This document shows positions 18,049 to 27,135 of a DNA stretch of 64,000 nt, piece by piece (the first letter of the stretch is position 1; every line of letters begins with the position of its first letter). Below the pieces are notes generated by a model. It worked only from the letters and a program-made list of their open reading frames with translations, was not told where the DNA came from and did not search any database. The translations under genes and the position numbers were made by a program. The stretch covers positions 1-64,000 of the forward strand of contig JAITRW010000022.1 of assembly GCA_031288175.1 (NCBI GenBank). Direction: 5' to 3'. Source of the stretch: Tannerellaceae bacterium. Lineage in GTDB: Bacteria; Bacteroidota; Bacteroidia; Bacteroidales; Tannerellaceae.

Positions 18049-19341
18049 ATGAACATCATCAAATATCCCTCCCGTGATCGTTGGGAGGATCTCACCCGAC
18101 GGGCGGCAATTGATTTTACCCTTCTGCATGAAACTGTTCGTATAGTCCTTGACAAGGTTCGTCGAGGAGGTGACGAAGCTATTCGCCGTTGCGGAGAGGA
18201 TTTTGACAAGGTCCGTATCGGTACGCTACGGATTGGACGTGAAGAATTGGCGGAATCCTCCGAATTGTTATCCGACAAAGAGAAAGATGCTTTGCGGGTA
18301 GCGGCAGAGAATATACGTGCTTTTCATGCCGCTCAGCGTTTTAATGAGATAACGGTAGAAACGATGCCCGGCGTTGTCTGTCGGCAAAAAGCTGTCCCGA
18401 TAGAAAAGGTTGGATTATACGTGCCTGGAGGAACGGCGCCGCTTTGTTCAACTGTCCTGATGCTTGCCGTACCGGCTTCGTTGGCGGGCTGTCGGGAAGT
18501 AGTCCTCTGTACACCACCCGATACTACCGGCAAGGTACATCCCGCTATCCTCTTCGCCGCCGAGCTATCGGGTGTCCGGACGATATGCAAGGTCGGCGGT
18601 ATTCAAGCTATTGCTGCAATGGCTTATGGAACGGAAAGTATTCCGAAAGTATATAAGATATTCGGGCCGGGTAACCGTTATGTGACAGCTGCTAAGCAAC
18701 TCATCAGTATCGCCGATACTGCTATTGACATGCCCGCAGGTCCCTCGGAAGTGGAAGTCCTTGCCGATAGTTCCGCAAATCCCGTTTTCATCGCTGCCGA
18801 TCTTCTCTCACAAGCTGAACATGGAGTTGATAGTCAATCCCTGTTGGTGACTACCGATGAAGCCCTTATCCCCGCTGTCCTCCGTTGCCTCGACGAACAA
18901 TTATCCCGTCTGCCTCGCCGTGAATTTGCTGCTCAAGCTCTTGCTCATAGCCGTATTGTGCTTTTTCGGGATGAGAATGAGGCTGTTGATTTCACAAATG
19001 CATATGCTCCCGAACATCTTATCATTCAAACAGTTAATTACAAAGCCCTTGCCGATCGTATTTTAAATGCCGGTAGTGTTTTTCTCGGAAGTTTTACCCC
19101 CGAAAGTGTCGGCGATTATGCCTCCGGTGTGAACCATACCCTACCGACGAGAGGGTACGCCCGTGCCTACAGCGGTGTGAACTTGGATAGTTTCATGAAA
19201 AAGATCACTTTTCAGGAGATTACCCCTGAAGGCCTTATTCGGCTTGCTCCCACACTTTGTACGCTCGCTACCTGTGAACAGCTCGAAGGACATCGTGCCG
19301 CTGTTACTTGTCGTACAGATAATTTTACCGAACTGATCTGA
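18049..19341 (+). CDS. hisD: Histidinol dehydrogenase
   Basis: HisD oxidises histidinol to histidine in the last two steps of histidine synthesis, using NAD and a zinc ion. The 430 residues include GLYVPGGTAPLCSTVLM, FGPGNRYVTAAKQL, DMPAGPSEVEVLAD and the zinc and catalytic region QAEHGVDSQSLL; NAYAPEHLI carries the catalytic Glu-His pair. It follows proS closely and overlaps hisC by one base (TGATG). The usual Bacteroidales order hisG-hisD-hisC-hisB is only partly present here: hisG is replaced by proS upstream and hisB by gltD downstream. Confidence 0.97.
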   Translation: MNIIKYPSRDRWEDLTRRAAIDFTLLHETVRIVLDKVRRGGDEAIRRCGEDFDKVRIGTLRIGREELAESSELLSDKEKDALRVAAENIRAFHAAQRFNEITVETMPGVVCRQKAVPIEKVGLYVPGGTAPLCSTVLMLAVPASLAGCREVVLCTPPDTTGKVHPAILFAAELSGVRTICKVGGIQAIAAMAYGTESIPKVYKIFGPGNRYVTAAKQLISIADTAIDMPAGPSEVEVLADSSANPVFIAADLLSQAEHGVDSQSLLVTTDEALIPAVLRCLDEQLSRLPRREFAAQALAHSRIVLFRDENEAVDFTNAYAPEHLIIQTVNYKALADRILNAGSVFLGSFTPESVGDYASGVNHTLPTRGYARAYSGVNLDSFMKKITFQEITPEGLIRLAPTLCTLATCEQLEGHRAAVTCRTDNFTELI

Positions 19342-20393
19342 TGAGCACATCTGATATACAAAGATTGCTACGTAAAAACATTTGCGAGCTTCAGCCTTAT
19401 TCTTCCGCTCGGCATGAGTTTCATGGTGAGGCTTCTATCTATCTTGATGCAAACGAAAACCCTCACCCCTATCCATACAACCGATACCCCGATCCCTTCC
19501 AACGTCAATTGAAAGTTTGCCTTTCCGAAAAAAAAAGGATTGCGGTTGATCGTATTTTTCTGGGCAACGGGAGTGATGAAGTCATAGATCTCCTCATCCG
19601 TGCTTTCTGCGATCCCCAAAAAGACAGTATAGTTACCCTCATCCCTTCCTATGGCATGTATGAAGTGGCAGCACAAGTAAATGATGTGGACTGTATCAAG
19701 GTGCCGCTTGCCGATCGTTTTCAACTTAACCCCGATGCCCTGCTCCGTGCCGTTATCCCCGATAGAACCAAAATTGCCTTTCTCTGCTCGCCCAACAATC
19801 CGACAGGAAACCTCTTGGACAGAACGGCTGTTCGTACGGTGTTGGAAAACTTCTCGGGGATCGTCGTCATAGATGAGGCTTACATTGACTTCGCCTCCGC
19901 TCCTTCGATGGTAGGATTTCAGGACGAATACCCCCATCTTGTTGTGATGCAAACCCTTTCCAAGGCATGGGGAGCGGCAGGTATCCGTTTGGGTATAGCT
20001 TTTGCTTCTCCACAGATAGTCAATGTGCTTTCCCGTATCAAGATACCTTACAATATAAGTCAGCTTACTCAGGAGTATGCACTTCGCCTTCTTGCCGATA
20101 CTGTTACGATGGAGCGAAATCTTCGTAGTATCCTTGAGGAACGGGAGATGCTCCGGACAGCCTTGTCGGCTTCCCCGTATAATTTCAATGTATATCCTTC
20201 GGATGCTAATTATCTACTCGTTGACGTCGGTAATGCCGAAGAATATTATCGTCGTCTCATCGCACAAGGGATTGTTGTTCGGAATCGCTCAAACATTGCT
20301 CTGTGTGAAGGTTGTCTTCGTATTACCGTTGGGACGCCGGAGGAGAACAAAACACTCCTTCATGCTCTACACAATCCCCCTGTTTCTAAGTAG
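19341..20393 (+). CDS. hisC: Histidinol-phosphate aminotransferase
   Basis: HisC is a PLP-dependent enzyme that transaminates imidazole acetol phosphate with glutamate to histidinol phosphate. In 350 residues it shows LDANENPHPYPYNRYPDP, LGNGSDEVIDLLIRAF, FLCSPNNPTGN, VIDEAYIDFA and the PLP lysine in TLSKAWGAAGIRLGIAFA, ending with the phosphate-binding CLRITVGTPEEN. Its start overlaps the hisD stop by one base, implying translational coupling. gltD follows 56 bases later, apparently with a promoter of its own. Confidence 0.96.
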   Translation: MSTSDIQRLLRKNICELQPYSSARHEFHGEASIYLDANENPHPYPYNRYPDPFQRQLKVCLSEKKRIAVDRIFLGNGSDEVIDLLIRAFCDPQKDSIVTLIPSYGMYEVAAQVNDVDCIKVPLADRFQLNPDALLRAVIPDRTKIAFLCSPNNPTGNLLDRTAVRTVLENFSGIVVIDEAYIDFASAPSMVGFQDEYPHLVVMQTLSKAWGAAGIRLGIAFASPQIVNVLSRIKIPYNISQLTQEYALRLLADTVTMERNLRSILEEREMLRTALSASPYNFNVYPSDANYLLVDVGNAEEYYRRLIAQGIVVRNRSNIALCEGCLRITVGTPEENKTLLHALHNPPVSK

Positions 20394-20412
20394 ACTATCC
20401 GGCTTTATTTAC

Positions 20413-20420
20413 TACCTTTG
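20413..20420 (+). promoter_or_regulatory. Promoter -7 element of gltD
   Basis: TACCTTTG lies 29 bases before the gltD ATG in the short hisC-gltD gap. No convincing TTTG -33 box was found at the right distance, so the promoter may need an activator or be weak. Confidence 0.5.
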
Positions 20421-20449
20421 TACCGTCAAAAATATCAGTAGTCCGAACC

Positions 20450-21880
20450 ATGGGGAACCCAAAGGCATTTCTTTCCGTAGGCCGGCAGGAAGCTGGTTAT
20501 CGTCCCGTCAATGAAAGACTGGGCGATTTTAGTGAAGTAGAGCAAACATTAAACACTAATGATAGGAGAACGCAGGCTTCCCGTTGCATGGATTGTGGCG
20601 TACCCTTCTGTCATTGGGCTTGTCCTGTAGGGAATAAGCAGCCGGAATGGCAGGATATGGTCTATAAGGGTAAGTGGCGTGAAGCATATCTCCTGTTAGA
20701 AAAAACTTGTGATTTTCCCGAGTTTACGGGTCGTATTTGCCCTGCTCTTTGTGAGAAAAGTTGTGTACTCAAGCACAGTACGGAAGAGCCGGTGACGATA
20801 CGGGAAAATGAGGCGGCTATTGCCGAGATGGCTTTCCGTGAGGGATATGCCCGTCCTGTCATACCTGTTCGTAACAATAAGAAGGTCGCTGTCATTGGAA
20901 GTGGACCTGCAGGATTGACCGTTGCTAATCGCCTCAATCGTTTGGGCTATTCTGTGACTGTTTTCGAAAAAGAAGAACGTGTCGGCGGACTGCTCCGCTT
21001 CGGTATTCCTAATTTCAAGCTGAACAAGAAAGTGATAGATCGCCGTGTTGATCTCATGGGTGCCGAAGGAGTTATTTTCAAACTCGGAACGAAAGTCGGT
21101 AAAGATATTTCCGCAAAAACATTGACTACTGACTTTGATGCACTCTGTGTCGCCATTGGGTGTGAGACGCCTCGCGATTTGAATGTTGAGGGGCGTAAAT
21201 TGAAAGGTATCCATTTTGCTATGGAACTGTTGAGTCGGCAAAATAAAGTTCTGGGTGGGTTATCCCTAAAAGGTCTCCCGAATATTGATTGTAAAGGAAA
21301 AAGAGTCCTTGTCATCGGTGGGGGGGATACTGGGAGCGATTGTGTCGGAACGGCCAATCGTTTGGGCGCTATTTCCGTCATTCAGATAGAAATCCTTCCC
21401 AAACCCCCTGTCGGACATAATTCCGATACCCCATGGCCGCAATATCCGAATGTTTTGAAGACGAGTACCAGTCACGAGGAAGGTTGTGACCGCCGTTGGA
21501 GCCTTACTACGAATCGTTTCATTGGTGAAGTGGGTGTTCTCAAAGCGGTTGAGGTAGAAGAGGTGGAATGGGTAAGCGCTACTGATGGTGGACGTCCTAC
21601 TCCTCGCCCAACAGGACGTAAGGAAACTCTGGAAGTTGACATAGTTTTTCTCGCTATGGGCTTTGTCCACCCTGAACAGGAGGGTTTAGTCAAAGAACTT
21701 TCACTTGCCCTTGATGCCCGTAAGAATATTGCTACTGATGCGGATGGACGTATCGCCACAACAACCAAGATATTCGCTTGTGGTGACGCCGTCAGTGGTC
21801 CCTCCCTTGTTGTCCGCGCTATTTCTGAAGGTCATCGTATAGCCTCGTCTATTGATACCCTTCTCAAAGGACGCGGCTAA
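20450..21880 (+). CDS. gltD: Glutamate synthase small subunit (GltD) or related NADPH-dependent flavoprotein
   Basis: GltD transfers electrons from NADPH through FAD and iron-sulfur clusters to the large subunit, which makes glutamate from glutamine and 2-oxoglutarate. The N-terminus carries the two cysteine clusters (CMDCGVPFCHWACP and CPALCEKSC). FAD binding is seen in VIGSGPAGLTVANRL, NADPH binding in VIGGGDTGSDCVGTA, and the C-terminal FAD site in IFACGDAVSGPSLVVRAISEG. The 476-residue length is normal. No gltB is adjacent, which is unusual; a related oxidoreductase using another partner cannot be excluded. It is convergent with skp, nine bases away. Confidence 0.9.
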   Translation: MGNPKAFLSVGRQEAGYRPVNERLGDFSEVEQTLNTNDRRTQASRCMDCGVPFCHWACPVGNKQPEWQDMVYKGKWREAYLLLEKTCDFPEFTGRICPALCEKSCVLKHSTEEPVTIRENEAAIAEMAFREGYARPVIPVRNNKKVAVIGSGPAGLTVANRLNRLGYSVTVFEKEERVGGLLRFGIPNFKLNKKVIDRRVDLMGAEGVIFKLGTKVGKDISAKTLTTDFDALCVAIGCETPRDLNVEGRKLKGIHFAMELLSRQNKVLGGLSLKGLPNIDCKGKRVLVIGGGDTGSDCVGTANRLGAISVIQIEILPKPPVGHNSDTPWPQYPNVLKTSTSHEEGCDRRWSLTTNRFIGEVGVLKAVEVEEVEWVSATDGGRPTPRPTGRKETLEVDIVFLAMGFVHPEQEGLVKELSLALDARKNIATDADGRIATTTKIFACGDAVSGPSLVVRAISEGHRIASSIDTLLKGRG

Positions 21881-21893
21881 ATCTCCTATTTAG
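21877..21893. terminator. Weak hairpin at the gltD/skp convergent junction
   Basis: CTAAAT, a five-base loop CTCCT, and ATTTAG form a perfect six-pair stem across both stop codons. It lacks a GC-rich stem and a U-run, so a terminator role is only possible. Confidence 0.25.
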
Positions 21894-22426
21894 TCGACGT
21901 AGCCGAGTTTAAGAAGGACTTCCTTGCTGATATCTATTTTGGGACTGGCGAAAATGATACTCATGGCGGAAGCCCTGTCAATCACTAATTGGTAGCCATT
22001 CTTGTCGGAAATTTCCTTGACAACATTATATATCTCATCCTGAATAGGTTTCATCAAGCTTTCCCTGCGCTTATATAATTCACCTTCCGCTCCGAAATAC
22101 TTTCGTTTCAGTTCTTGAGCTTCTTGTTCTTTCTTGATGATGTCCTCTTCCCGCTTAGTCTTCATCTCGGCTGAAAGAAAAACCAAATCAGCCTGATAGG
22201 TTTTGTACATGTTCTGAGCTTCCTGCTGCAAGGCTTCCACTTCACCTTGCCATTTTGCAGAGAGTTGTCCCAACTGTTCGTTAGTGATCTCGTATGCCGG
22301 AATATTTTTCAAGATGTATTCCATGTCTATCAACGCGAACTTTTGCCCGACTACCCCCTTGCAAATGCATAATAATATACATAATACCATCCCCCTTCTC
22401 ACCCATACATTCATGTTCTTTTTCAT
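21890..22426 (-). CDS. OmpH/Skp-family periplasmic chaperone
   Basis: Skp-type chaperones bind unfolded outer-membrane proteins in the periplasm. The 178-residue product has a basic, hydrophobic signal peptide (MKKNMNVWVRRGMVLCILLC to about residue 27, VVGQ), then FALIDMEYILKNIPAYE, a long charged helical section (about 45-130) forming the coiled-coil tentacles, and a C-terminal beta segment (GYQLVIDRASAMSIIFASPKIDIS). ATG at 22426 is chosen because the longer frame to 22504 would overlap purF and put the signal peptide inside. It follows purF by 10 bases, so the two are probably cotranscribed. Confidence 0.9.
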   Translation of the reverse strand: MKKNMNVWVRRGMVLCILLCICKGVVGQKFALIDMEYILKNIPAYEITNEQLGQLSAKWQGEVEALQQEAQNMYKTYQADLVFLSAEMKTKREEDIIKKEQEAQELKRKYFGAEGELYKRRESLMKPIQDEIYNVVKEISDKNGYQLVIDRASAMSIIFASPKIDISKEVLLKLGYVD

Positions 22427-22436
22427 ATGCCTGACT

Positions 22437-24362
22437 TTACTGAACAATGTTATCATGTTTTTCTTTGCAAAGATATTCTTCTTCCATAAAAGCGATGAGC
22501 GCACGGTTAACCATTCTCATTCCTCCCTGCGTGGGATAATTACCGGAAAAGTACCAGTCTCCGGGATGATTAGGACACGAGACGTGTAACCCATCTATTG
22601 TTTGGTAGACAATTTCAATCTTCGATTGGATAGTAGGGGAGGTGAGCATATCTGCCATTTTGGCGGATATTTCTTCGTTGGAAAAAGGAGCGTAGATATC
22701 TTGTACATAGTTGCGTAGAGGTTCCACTTGCCGGTAACTTGCAATTCGTTCTTCCTGTAACTTAGCTTGTTTGTAGGCTTCTTGAAGGATAGAGGTTCTC
22801 CCATGTTCTTCTAACAAAGTGACGGCGGCTTTGAAGGTGATAAATTCATTCATACGGGACATGTCAATGCCATAGTAGTCAGGATAGCGTACCTGGGGGG
22901 AAGAGGATACAATAACGATTTTTTTCGGATGGAGACGGTTTAGCATGTGTATGATACTCTGTCGGAGGGTGGTTCCTCGCACGATACTGTCGTCAATGAT
23001 GACGAGATTGTCGACAAAAGATTGTAAACTACCGTAAGTAATGTCGTAGACATGCGCCGCAAGATCATTCCGACTTTGCCCTTCGGCAATAAAGGTACGG
23101 AGCTTGATGTCTTTAATGGCAACTTTTTCGGTACGGATGCGCAGGGAAAGGATCTGTCCCAACTCTTCCTCTTGAAGCAAGTGAGTACGGTCGGCTATCC
23201 AGTCCTTTTTAAGTTTGTTGAGGTAATTGTCCAGTTCCTCCAACATACCGTAATAGGCAACTTCCGCTGTATTGGGAATGAAAGAAAAAACGGTATGACG
23301 AAGGTCATGATCTATGGCTCGCAGTATAGTCTGGACAAGATTCCCTCCAAGCCGTTTTCTCTCCTTATATATATCTACATCACTACCACGCGAGAAATAA
23401 ATGCGTTCAAACGAACAAGCATTGTTAGTTGCAGGAGGGACGATTTGTGAAAGGCGTACCTCTCCGCCTTTATTGATGAGGAGAGCTTCGCCGCGTTTTA
23501 ATTCCGTCACTTTATCCGACCGGATATTCATCACCGTCTGGATGACAGGGCGTTCGGAAGCGAGGACGACAATTTCATCGTCGACGTAGTAAAAGGCAGG
23601 GCGTATACCCCAGGGATCACGCACAGCGAAAGTTTCTCCGCTACCGGTCATCCCACCTATCACGAAACCTCCATCCCAATCGGGCACACATTCCCGAAGA
23701 ACATTCGAGAGGTCTATTCGCTGTTCAATCACCTCGGTCATATCTACCCCCTTCTTCCCTTCTTCCTTACACTCGGCAAAGAGACGTTCCACTTCACGGT
23801 CAAGGCGATGCCCCATTTGTTCAAGCATGATGTAAGTGTCGGAATAGTCCCGGGGATGTTGGCCGGTGGAAGTAATTTTGCGAAACACTTCATCTACGTT
23901 CGTCAGGTTGAAATTGCCGCAGAGCAAAAGATTTCGGGCACGCCAATTATTTCGCCTCAGGAAAGGATGAACATAAGAGATACCGAACTTCCCCGTCGTA
24001 CTGTACCGCAGGTGTCCGAGATACAATTCACCTGCGAAAGGTATCTTCGCCTTCGCAAAAACAGGATCATTCAGTTCCTCTTTCGAGAAGTTTTTATAAT
24101 GTCGGTGGACAGAAGAGAATATCTCCGCGATAGCTCCCGTCCCCGTTGCCCGTTCTCTGAACATATACTCTTTCCCTACACGTGGATGCAATTTAATGCA
24201 AGCCAATCCGGCACCTTCCTGTCCCCGGTTGTGCTGTTTTTCCATTAGGAGATACAGTTTATTTAGTCCGTATGTCCATGTCCCGTATTTACGGTGGTAG
24301 AACTCTAAAGGCTTGAGTAGCCGTACAATAGCTACCCCACATTCATGTTTCAATTCTTCCAT
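22437..24362 (-). CDS. purF: Amidophosphoribosyltransferase-like protein (PurF family, long Bacteroidales form)
   Basis: PurF makes 5-phosphoribosylamine from PRPP and glutamine, the first step of purine synthesis. The class II glutaminase domain begins MEELKHECGVAIVRLLKP, so the nucleophile Cys8 is preceded by a seven-residue propeptide that must be removed. EKQHNRGQEGAGLA, LGHLRYSTTG and RDPWGIRPAFYY are typical glutaminase motifs. The phosphoribosyltransferase PRPP motif is VIIDDSIVRGTTLRQSI. At 641 residues it is longer than the usual 470-510: an insertion (about 375-440) separates the two halves and a tail of about 100 residues follows. A divergent paralogue with altered function is possible. 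Confidence 0.85.
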   Translation of the reverse strand: MEELKHECGVAIVRLLKPLEFYHRKYGTWTYGLNKLYLLMEKQHNRGQEGAGLACIKLHPRVGKEYMFRERATGTGAIAEIFSSVHRHYKNFSKEELNDPVFAKAKIPFAGELYLGHLRYSTTGKFGISYVHPFLRRNNWRARNLLLCGNFNLTNVDEVFRKITSTGQHPRDYSDTYIMLEQMGHRLDREVERLFAECKEEGKKGVDMTEVIEQRIDLSNVLRECVPDWDGGFVIGGMTGSGETFAVRDPWGIRPAFYYVDDEIVVLASERPVIQTVMNIRSDKVTELKRGEALLINKGGEVRLSQIVPPATNNACSFERIYFSRGSDVDIYKERKRLGGNLVQTILRAIDHDLRHTVFSFIPNTAEVAYYGMLEELDNYLNKLKKDWIADRTHLLQEEELGQILSLRIRTEKVAIKDIKLRTFIAEGQSRNDLAAHVYDITYGSLQSFVDNLVIIDDSIVRGTTLRQSIIHMLNRLHPKKIVIVSSSPQVRYPDYYGIDMSRMNEFITFKAAVTLLEEHGRTSILQEAYKQAKLQEERIASYRQVEPLRNYVQDIYAPFSNEEISAKMADMLTSPTIQSKIEIVYQTIDGLHVSCPNHPGDWYFSGNYPTQGGMRMVNRALIAFMEEEYLCKEKHDNIVQ

Positions 24363-24384
24363 CTCCCGATGATTTATCCGGCCT

Positions 24385-24392
24385 CGAAAGTA
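24385..24392 (-). promoter_or_regulatory. Possible -7 element of purF
   Basis: The minus strand reads TACTTTCG, one mismatch from TAnnTTTG, 22 bases before the purF ATG. No clear -33 box was seen. Confidence 0.35.
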
Positions 24393-24522
24393 CGTCATTA
24401 TTGCTGTTGTATCTACCCTGCACTTTTATTTTGTTGAGTGACCGTTACCATATTACATGACTGGTTGAAGTTAAAACACCGATCCCGAAAACAATCGTTT
24501 CCGCAGGCAATAGTTTGGTAAG

Positions 24523-24855
24523 ATGGAGCTAAAGGTGTATCTTTGTGAAGAAATTAGCCGGGTAATGGCAGAGAATCATAGAGTGTTGCTGGCAGAATTT
24601 GAAGTACGTGTTCGTGATTTGGTAGCGCATTGCGAGAGGCAGAAGTGTAAGATTAACGAACTGGAAAGGATGTTGGCTGCAACCAATGTGGATTTGCAAC
24701 ATGCCGAACAGCGAATAGAGATGTTGGAAGTTCAAAAGGACAATATATTGGCAGCACGTGTCGTGGCGGTACACGAGGGAGATGTACGGCGTGCGAAAGA
24801 GCGGATACTGAGGATGATACGAGAAGTAAACAGTTGTATTGCATTGGCCGAATGA
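24523..24855 (+). CDS. Small coiled-coil protein upstream of zapA and rny, unknown function
   Basis: I do not recognise a named family. The 110-residue product is soluble, highly charged and predicted to be almost fully helical: residues 20-100 show heptad spacing (ELERMLAATNVDLQHAEQRIEMLE), which suggests a dimeric coiled coil. It has no signal peptide or membrane segment. Its stop overlaps the zapA-like start by four bases (ATGA), so the two products are probably made together. A small coiled-coil gene ahead of zapA and rny is a recurring arrangement in Bacteroidales as I recall it, which hints at a role in division-ring regulation. Confidence 0.7.
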   Translation: MELKVYLCEEISRVMAENHRVLLAEFEVRVRDLVAHCERQKCKINELERMLAATNVDLQHAEQRIEMLEVQKDNILAARVVAVHEGDVRRAKERILRMIREVNSCIALAE

Positions 24856-25172
24856 GTGTAGGAGCAAGTGATATGTTTTTAATACACGTAGACATAGGTA
24901 GAGGGTCTTATGGATTGCGTGTGCGGCGTGATGAAGAGTATCTTTATCGGCGTGCGGCGGCGGAAGTGCGTACGGTATTACTCCGTTTCGAACAGCGATA
25001 CGGAGGAGAGGCAAAGCAAGAGACGACAGATCTGTTAGCTATGACAGCGTTGCAGTTGGCTACGGAAATGATCAGATTGCGCGAACGAAATGATACGGCT
25101 CCTTTCGTGGAAATGTTGCAACGTTTAACGAAGGAGGTCAGTACATATCTGGAAGTTAACCGTGTTACTTAA
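24852..25172 (+). CDS. zapA: ZapA-like cell division protein
   Basis: ZapA binds and bundles FtsZ filaments at the division site. The 106-residue product has the family layout: a short beta-rich N-terminal head (FLIHVDIGRGSYGLRVRRDEEYLYRRAAAEV) followed by a long helical part (about 45-100) with TTDLLAMTALQLATEMIRL, resembling the conserved ZapA dimer helix. The head contains the expected EE..R.AA pattern. ATG at 24852 overlaps the preceding stop; an upstream ATG at 24834 is disfavoured. rny follows after 70 bases. The family assignment rests on layout and context, since ZapA sequences are weakly conserved. Confidence 0.75.
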   Translation: MSVGASDMFLIHVDIGRGSYGLRVRRDEEYLYRRAAAEVRTVLLRFEQRYGGEAKQETTDLLAMTALQLATEMIRLRERNDTAPFVEMLQRLTKEVSTYLEVNRVT

Positions 25173-25242
25173 CATGTGATGCGGTAGAGAGGTGCGTAGA
25201 TGATATGTTTATCTGCACATATATAAGTAAAGTGATATTAAA

Positions 25243-26796
25243 ATGGAATTAATTATAACAGTTATTGTTGCCTTTCTGATAGGAGGAATAGCAGGATGGT
25301 TTGGAATACGTTCCTTCGGCCGATCGAACTACAAGAGTATTATTGAGGAAGCGAACAGAGAGGCAGAGGCGATTAAAAGGAGTAAATTGTTGGAAGTGAA
25401 GGAGAAGTTCCTTCTCCTGAAAGCAGAACTGGAAAAGCAGGTAGCCCAGCGTACTGCTAAGATACAAACTTCGGAGGTGGGGATACAGTCGACAGAAGCA
25501 AAACTGAAGCAACGGGAACAGATTCTCACACAGCATCAAGAGGAATTGCAACGCAAAAGCAAAGAAGTGGATGCTTGTAAGGAAAGTCTTACTGCGAAAG
25601 AAGAGTTGCTTGAAAAGAAAAGACTGGAAGTAGAACAATTACGCCGGACAGAGGTGGAACGTCTTGAAGCAGTATCGGGTTTGTCTGTGGAGGACGCTAA
25701 AACGCGCTTAGTTGAATCCCTTAAAGATGAGGCTCGGACACAAGCTAGTGCCCACATTGATGAAATCATGGAAGAGGCGAAAATGACGGCTAACAAAGAA
25801 GCCAGGAAAATCGTCATCCAAACTATCCAGCGTGTAGCGACGGAAACGGCAGTGGAAAACTCTGTAACGGTGTTTCATATTGACTCTGACGAGGTAAAGG
25901 GTCGTATTATTGGGCGTGAAGGGAGGAATATCCGTGCATTGGAGGCGGCAACAGGAGTGGAAATCGTGGTAGACGACACGCCGGAAGCTATCGTATTGTC
26001 GGGTTTCGATCCGGTACGTCGTGAAGTAGCACGCCTTGCTTTGCATCAATTAGTGCAAGACGGGCGAATCCATCCGGCACGTATAGAGGAAGTAGTTGAT
26101 CGTGTTAAACAACAAATAGAAGATGAGATTGTCGAAACAGGTAAACGAACGGCAATAGATTTAGGAATCCATGGGTTGCACCCTGAATTGGTACGTATGG
26201 TAGGTCGCATGAAGTACCGTTCTTCTTATGGACAAAATTTGTTGCAGCATGCGCGGGAAACGGCGAACTTGTGCGCAGTAATGGCGTCGGAACTTGGATT
26301 GGATCCCAAAAAAGCAAAACGCGCAGGATTATTGCATGATATTGGTAAAGTACCTGATGACGAGCCTGAGTTACCGCATGCCACGTTGGGAATGAAACTT
26401 TGCGAAAAATATAAAGAAAAACCGGAAATTTGTAATGCTGTGGGTTCTCATCACGATGAAATAGAAATGCAAACGTTGATTGCTCCCATCGTTCAAGTGT
26501 GTGACGCCATATCAGGAGCCCGTCCGGGCGCTCGTCGTGAAGTTGCGGAGGCATATATTAAACGACTGAATGATTTGGAACAGTTGGGATTGTCCTATCC
26601 CGGAGTAGAAAAAACTTACGCAATCCAAGCAGGGCGTGAATTGCGTGTGATTGTAGGAGCAGACAAGATAGATGATGAAGCAACGGAAAGCCTTTCTCAG
26701 GAAATAGCCAAAAAGATTCAGGATGAGATGACGTATCCGGGACAGGTGAAAATTACAGTGATACGCGAAACACGGTCTGTAAGTTATGCGAAGTGA
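25243..26796 (+). CDS. rny: Ribonuclease Y
   Basis: RNase Y is a membrane-anchored endoribonuclease that starts mRNA decay. The 517 residues comprise an N-terminal membrane helix ([19 protein letters not shown]), a long coiled coil (about 30-170), a KH domain (about 205-270, [20 protein letters not shown]), and an HD domain with [31 protein letters not shown] (near residue 363) and [10 protein letters not shown]. It ends in the family tail TRSVSYAK. It lies downstream of the coiled-coil and zapA-like genes and upstream of a strong hairpin shared with the convergent ferredoxin gene. Confidence 0.97.
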   Translation: MELIITVIVAFLIGGIAGWFGIRSFGRSNYKSIIEEANREAEAIKRSKLLEVKEKFLLLKAELEKQVAQRTAKIQTSEVGIQSTEAKLKQREQILTQHQEELQRKSKEVDACKESLTAKEELLEKKRLEVEQLRRTEVERLEAVSGLSVEDAKTRLVESLKDEARTQASAHIDEIMEEAKMTANKEARKIVIQTIQRVATETAVENSVTVFHIDSDEVKGRIIGREGRNIRALEAATGVEIVVDDTPEAIVLSGFDPVRREVARLALHQLVQDGRIHPARIEEVVDRVKQQIEDEIVETGKRTAIDLGIHGLHPELVRMVGRMKYRSSYGQNLLQHARETANLCAVMASELGLDPKKAKRAGLLHDIGKVPDDEPELPHATLGMKLCEKYKEKPEICNAVGSHHDEIEMQTLIAPIVQVCDAISGARPGARREVAEAYIKRLNDLEQLGLSYPGVEKTYAIQAGRELRVIVGADKIDDEATESLSQEIAKKIQDEMTYPGQVKITVIRETRSVSYAK

Positions 26797-26827
26797 GCTC
26801 TGAGAGAAGAGAGGCTGAAATAAATAA

Positions 26828-26849
26828 CGCCGAGGTATATGCCTCGGCG
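26828..26849. terminator. Bidirectional hairpin terminator between rny and the ferredoxin gene
   Basis: CGCCGAGG (26828-26835), a six-base loop, and CCTCGGCG (26842-26849) form a perfect eight-pair, GC-rich stem. On the plus side CATTTT follows; on the minus side TTATTTA follows. Its position between converging genes fits a terminator serving both. Confidence 0.75.
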
Positions 26850-26875
26850 CCATTTTAAACTCGGAATGTCTCTAC

Positions 26876-27046
26876 TTATTTGGCAGGATGGATGGCTTCC
26901 GTAGGGCAGGCATCTGCGCAGGAAGCACATTCGGTGCAGAGAGAAGGATTGATGGAATACTTGTCTCCTTCGGAGATAGCTTCCATGGGACACTCACTAA
27001 TACAAGTACCGCAAGCGATACATTCTTCACTGATCACGTAAGCCAT
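26876..27046 (-). CDS. Small 2[4Fe-4S] ferredoxin
   Basis: The 56-residue protein starts MAYVISEECIACGTCISECP and holds two cysteine motifs, CIACGTCISECP and CTECASCADACP, each able to bind one 4Fe-4S cluster. It is a clostridial-type electron carrier, as expected in anaerobic Bacteroidetes, for example for pyruvate:ferredoxin oxidoreductase or radical SAM enzymes. Start ATG at 27046 and stop TAA at 26876 were read directly from the minus strand. It is a single gene, convergent with rny and divergent from the MFS/radical SAM genes. Confidence 0.95.
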   Translation of the reverse strand: MAYVISEECIACGTCISECPMEAISEGDKYSINPSLCTECASCADACPTEAIHPAK

Positions 27047-27094
27047 AACATTTCTCTTTTAGTGTTGGACATATAGATACCATATTAGACGGGT

Positions 27095-27102
27095 CAAAGG
27101 TA
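27095..27102 (-). promoter_or_regulatory. Promoter -7 element of the ferredoxin gene
   Basis: The minus strand reads TACCTTTG, about 50 bases upstream of the ferredoxin ATG. Nineteen bases further on there is TTTCG, a near match to the -33 box. Confidence 0.6.
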
Positions 27103-27135
27103 GAGATAATTCGATTATTGCCGAAACATAATAGA

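Noticed and set aside
21320-21326. Seven-G run in gltD
   Set aside because: It encodes the required GGGD dinucleotide-binding motif and the frame is intact, so there is no sign of slippage.
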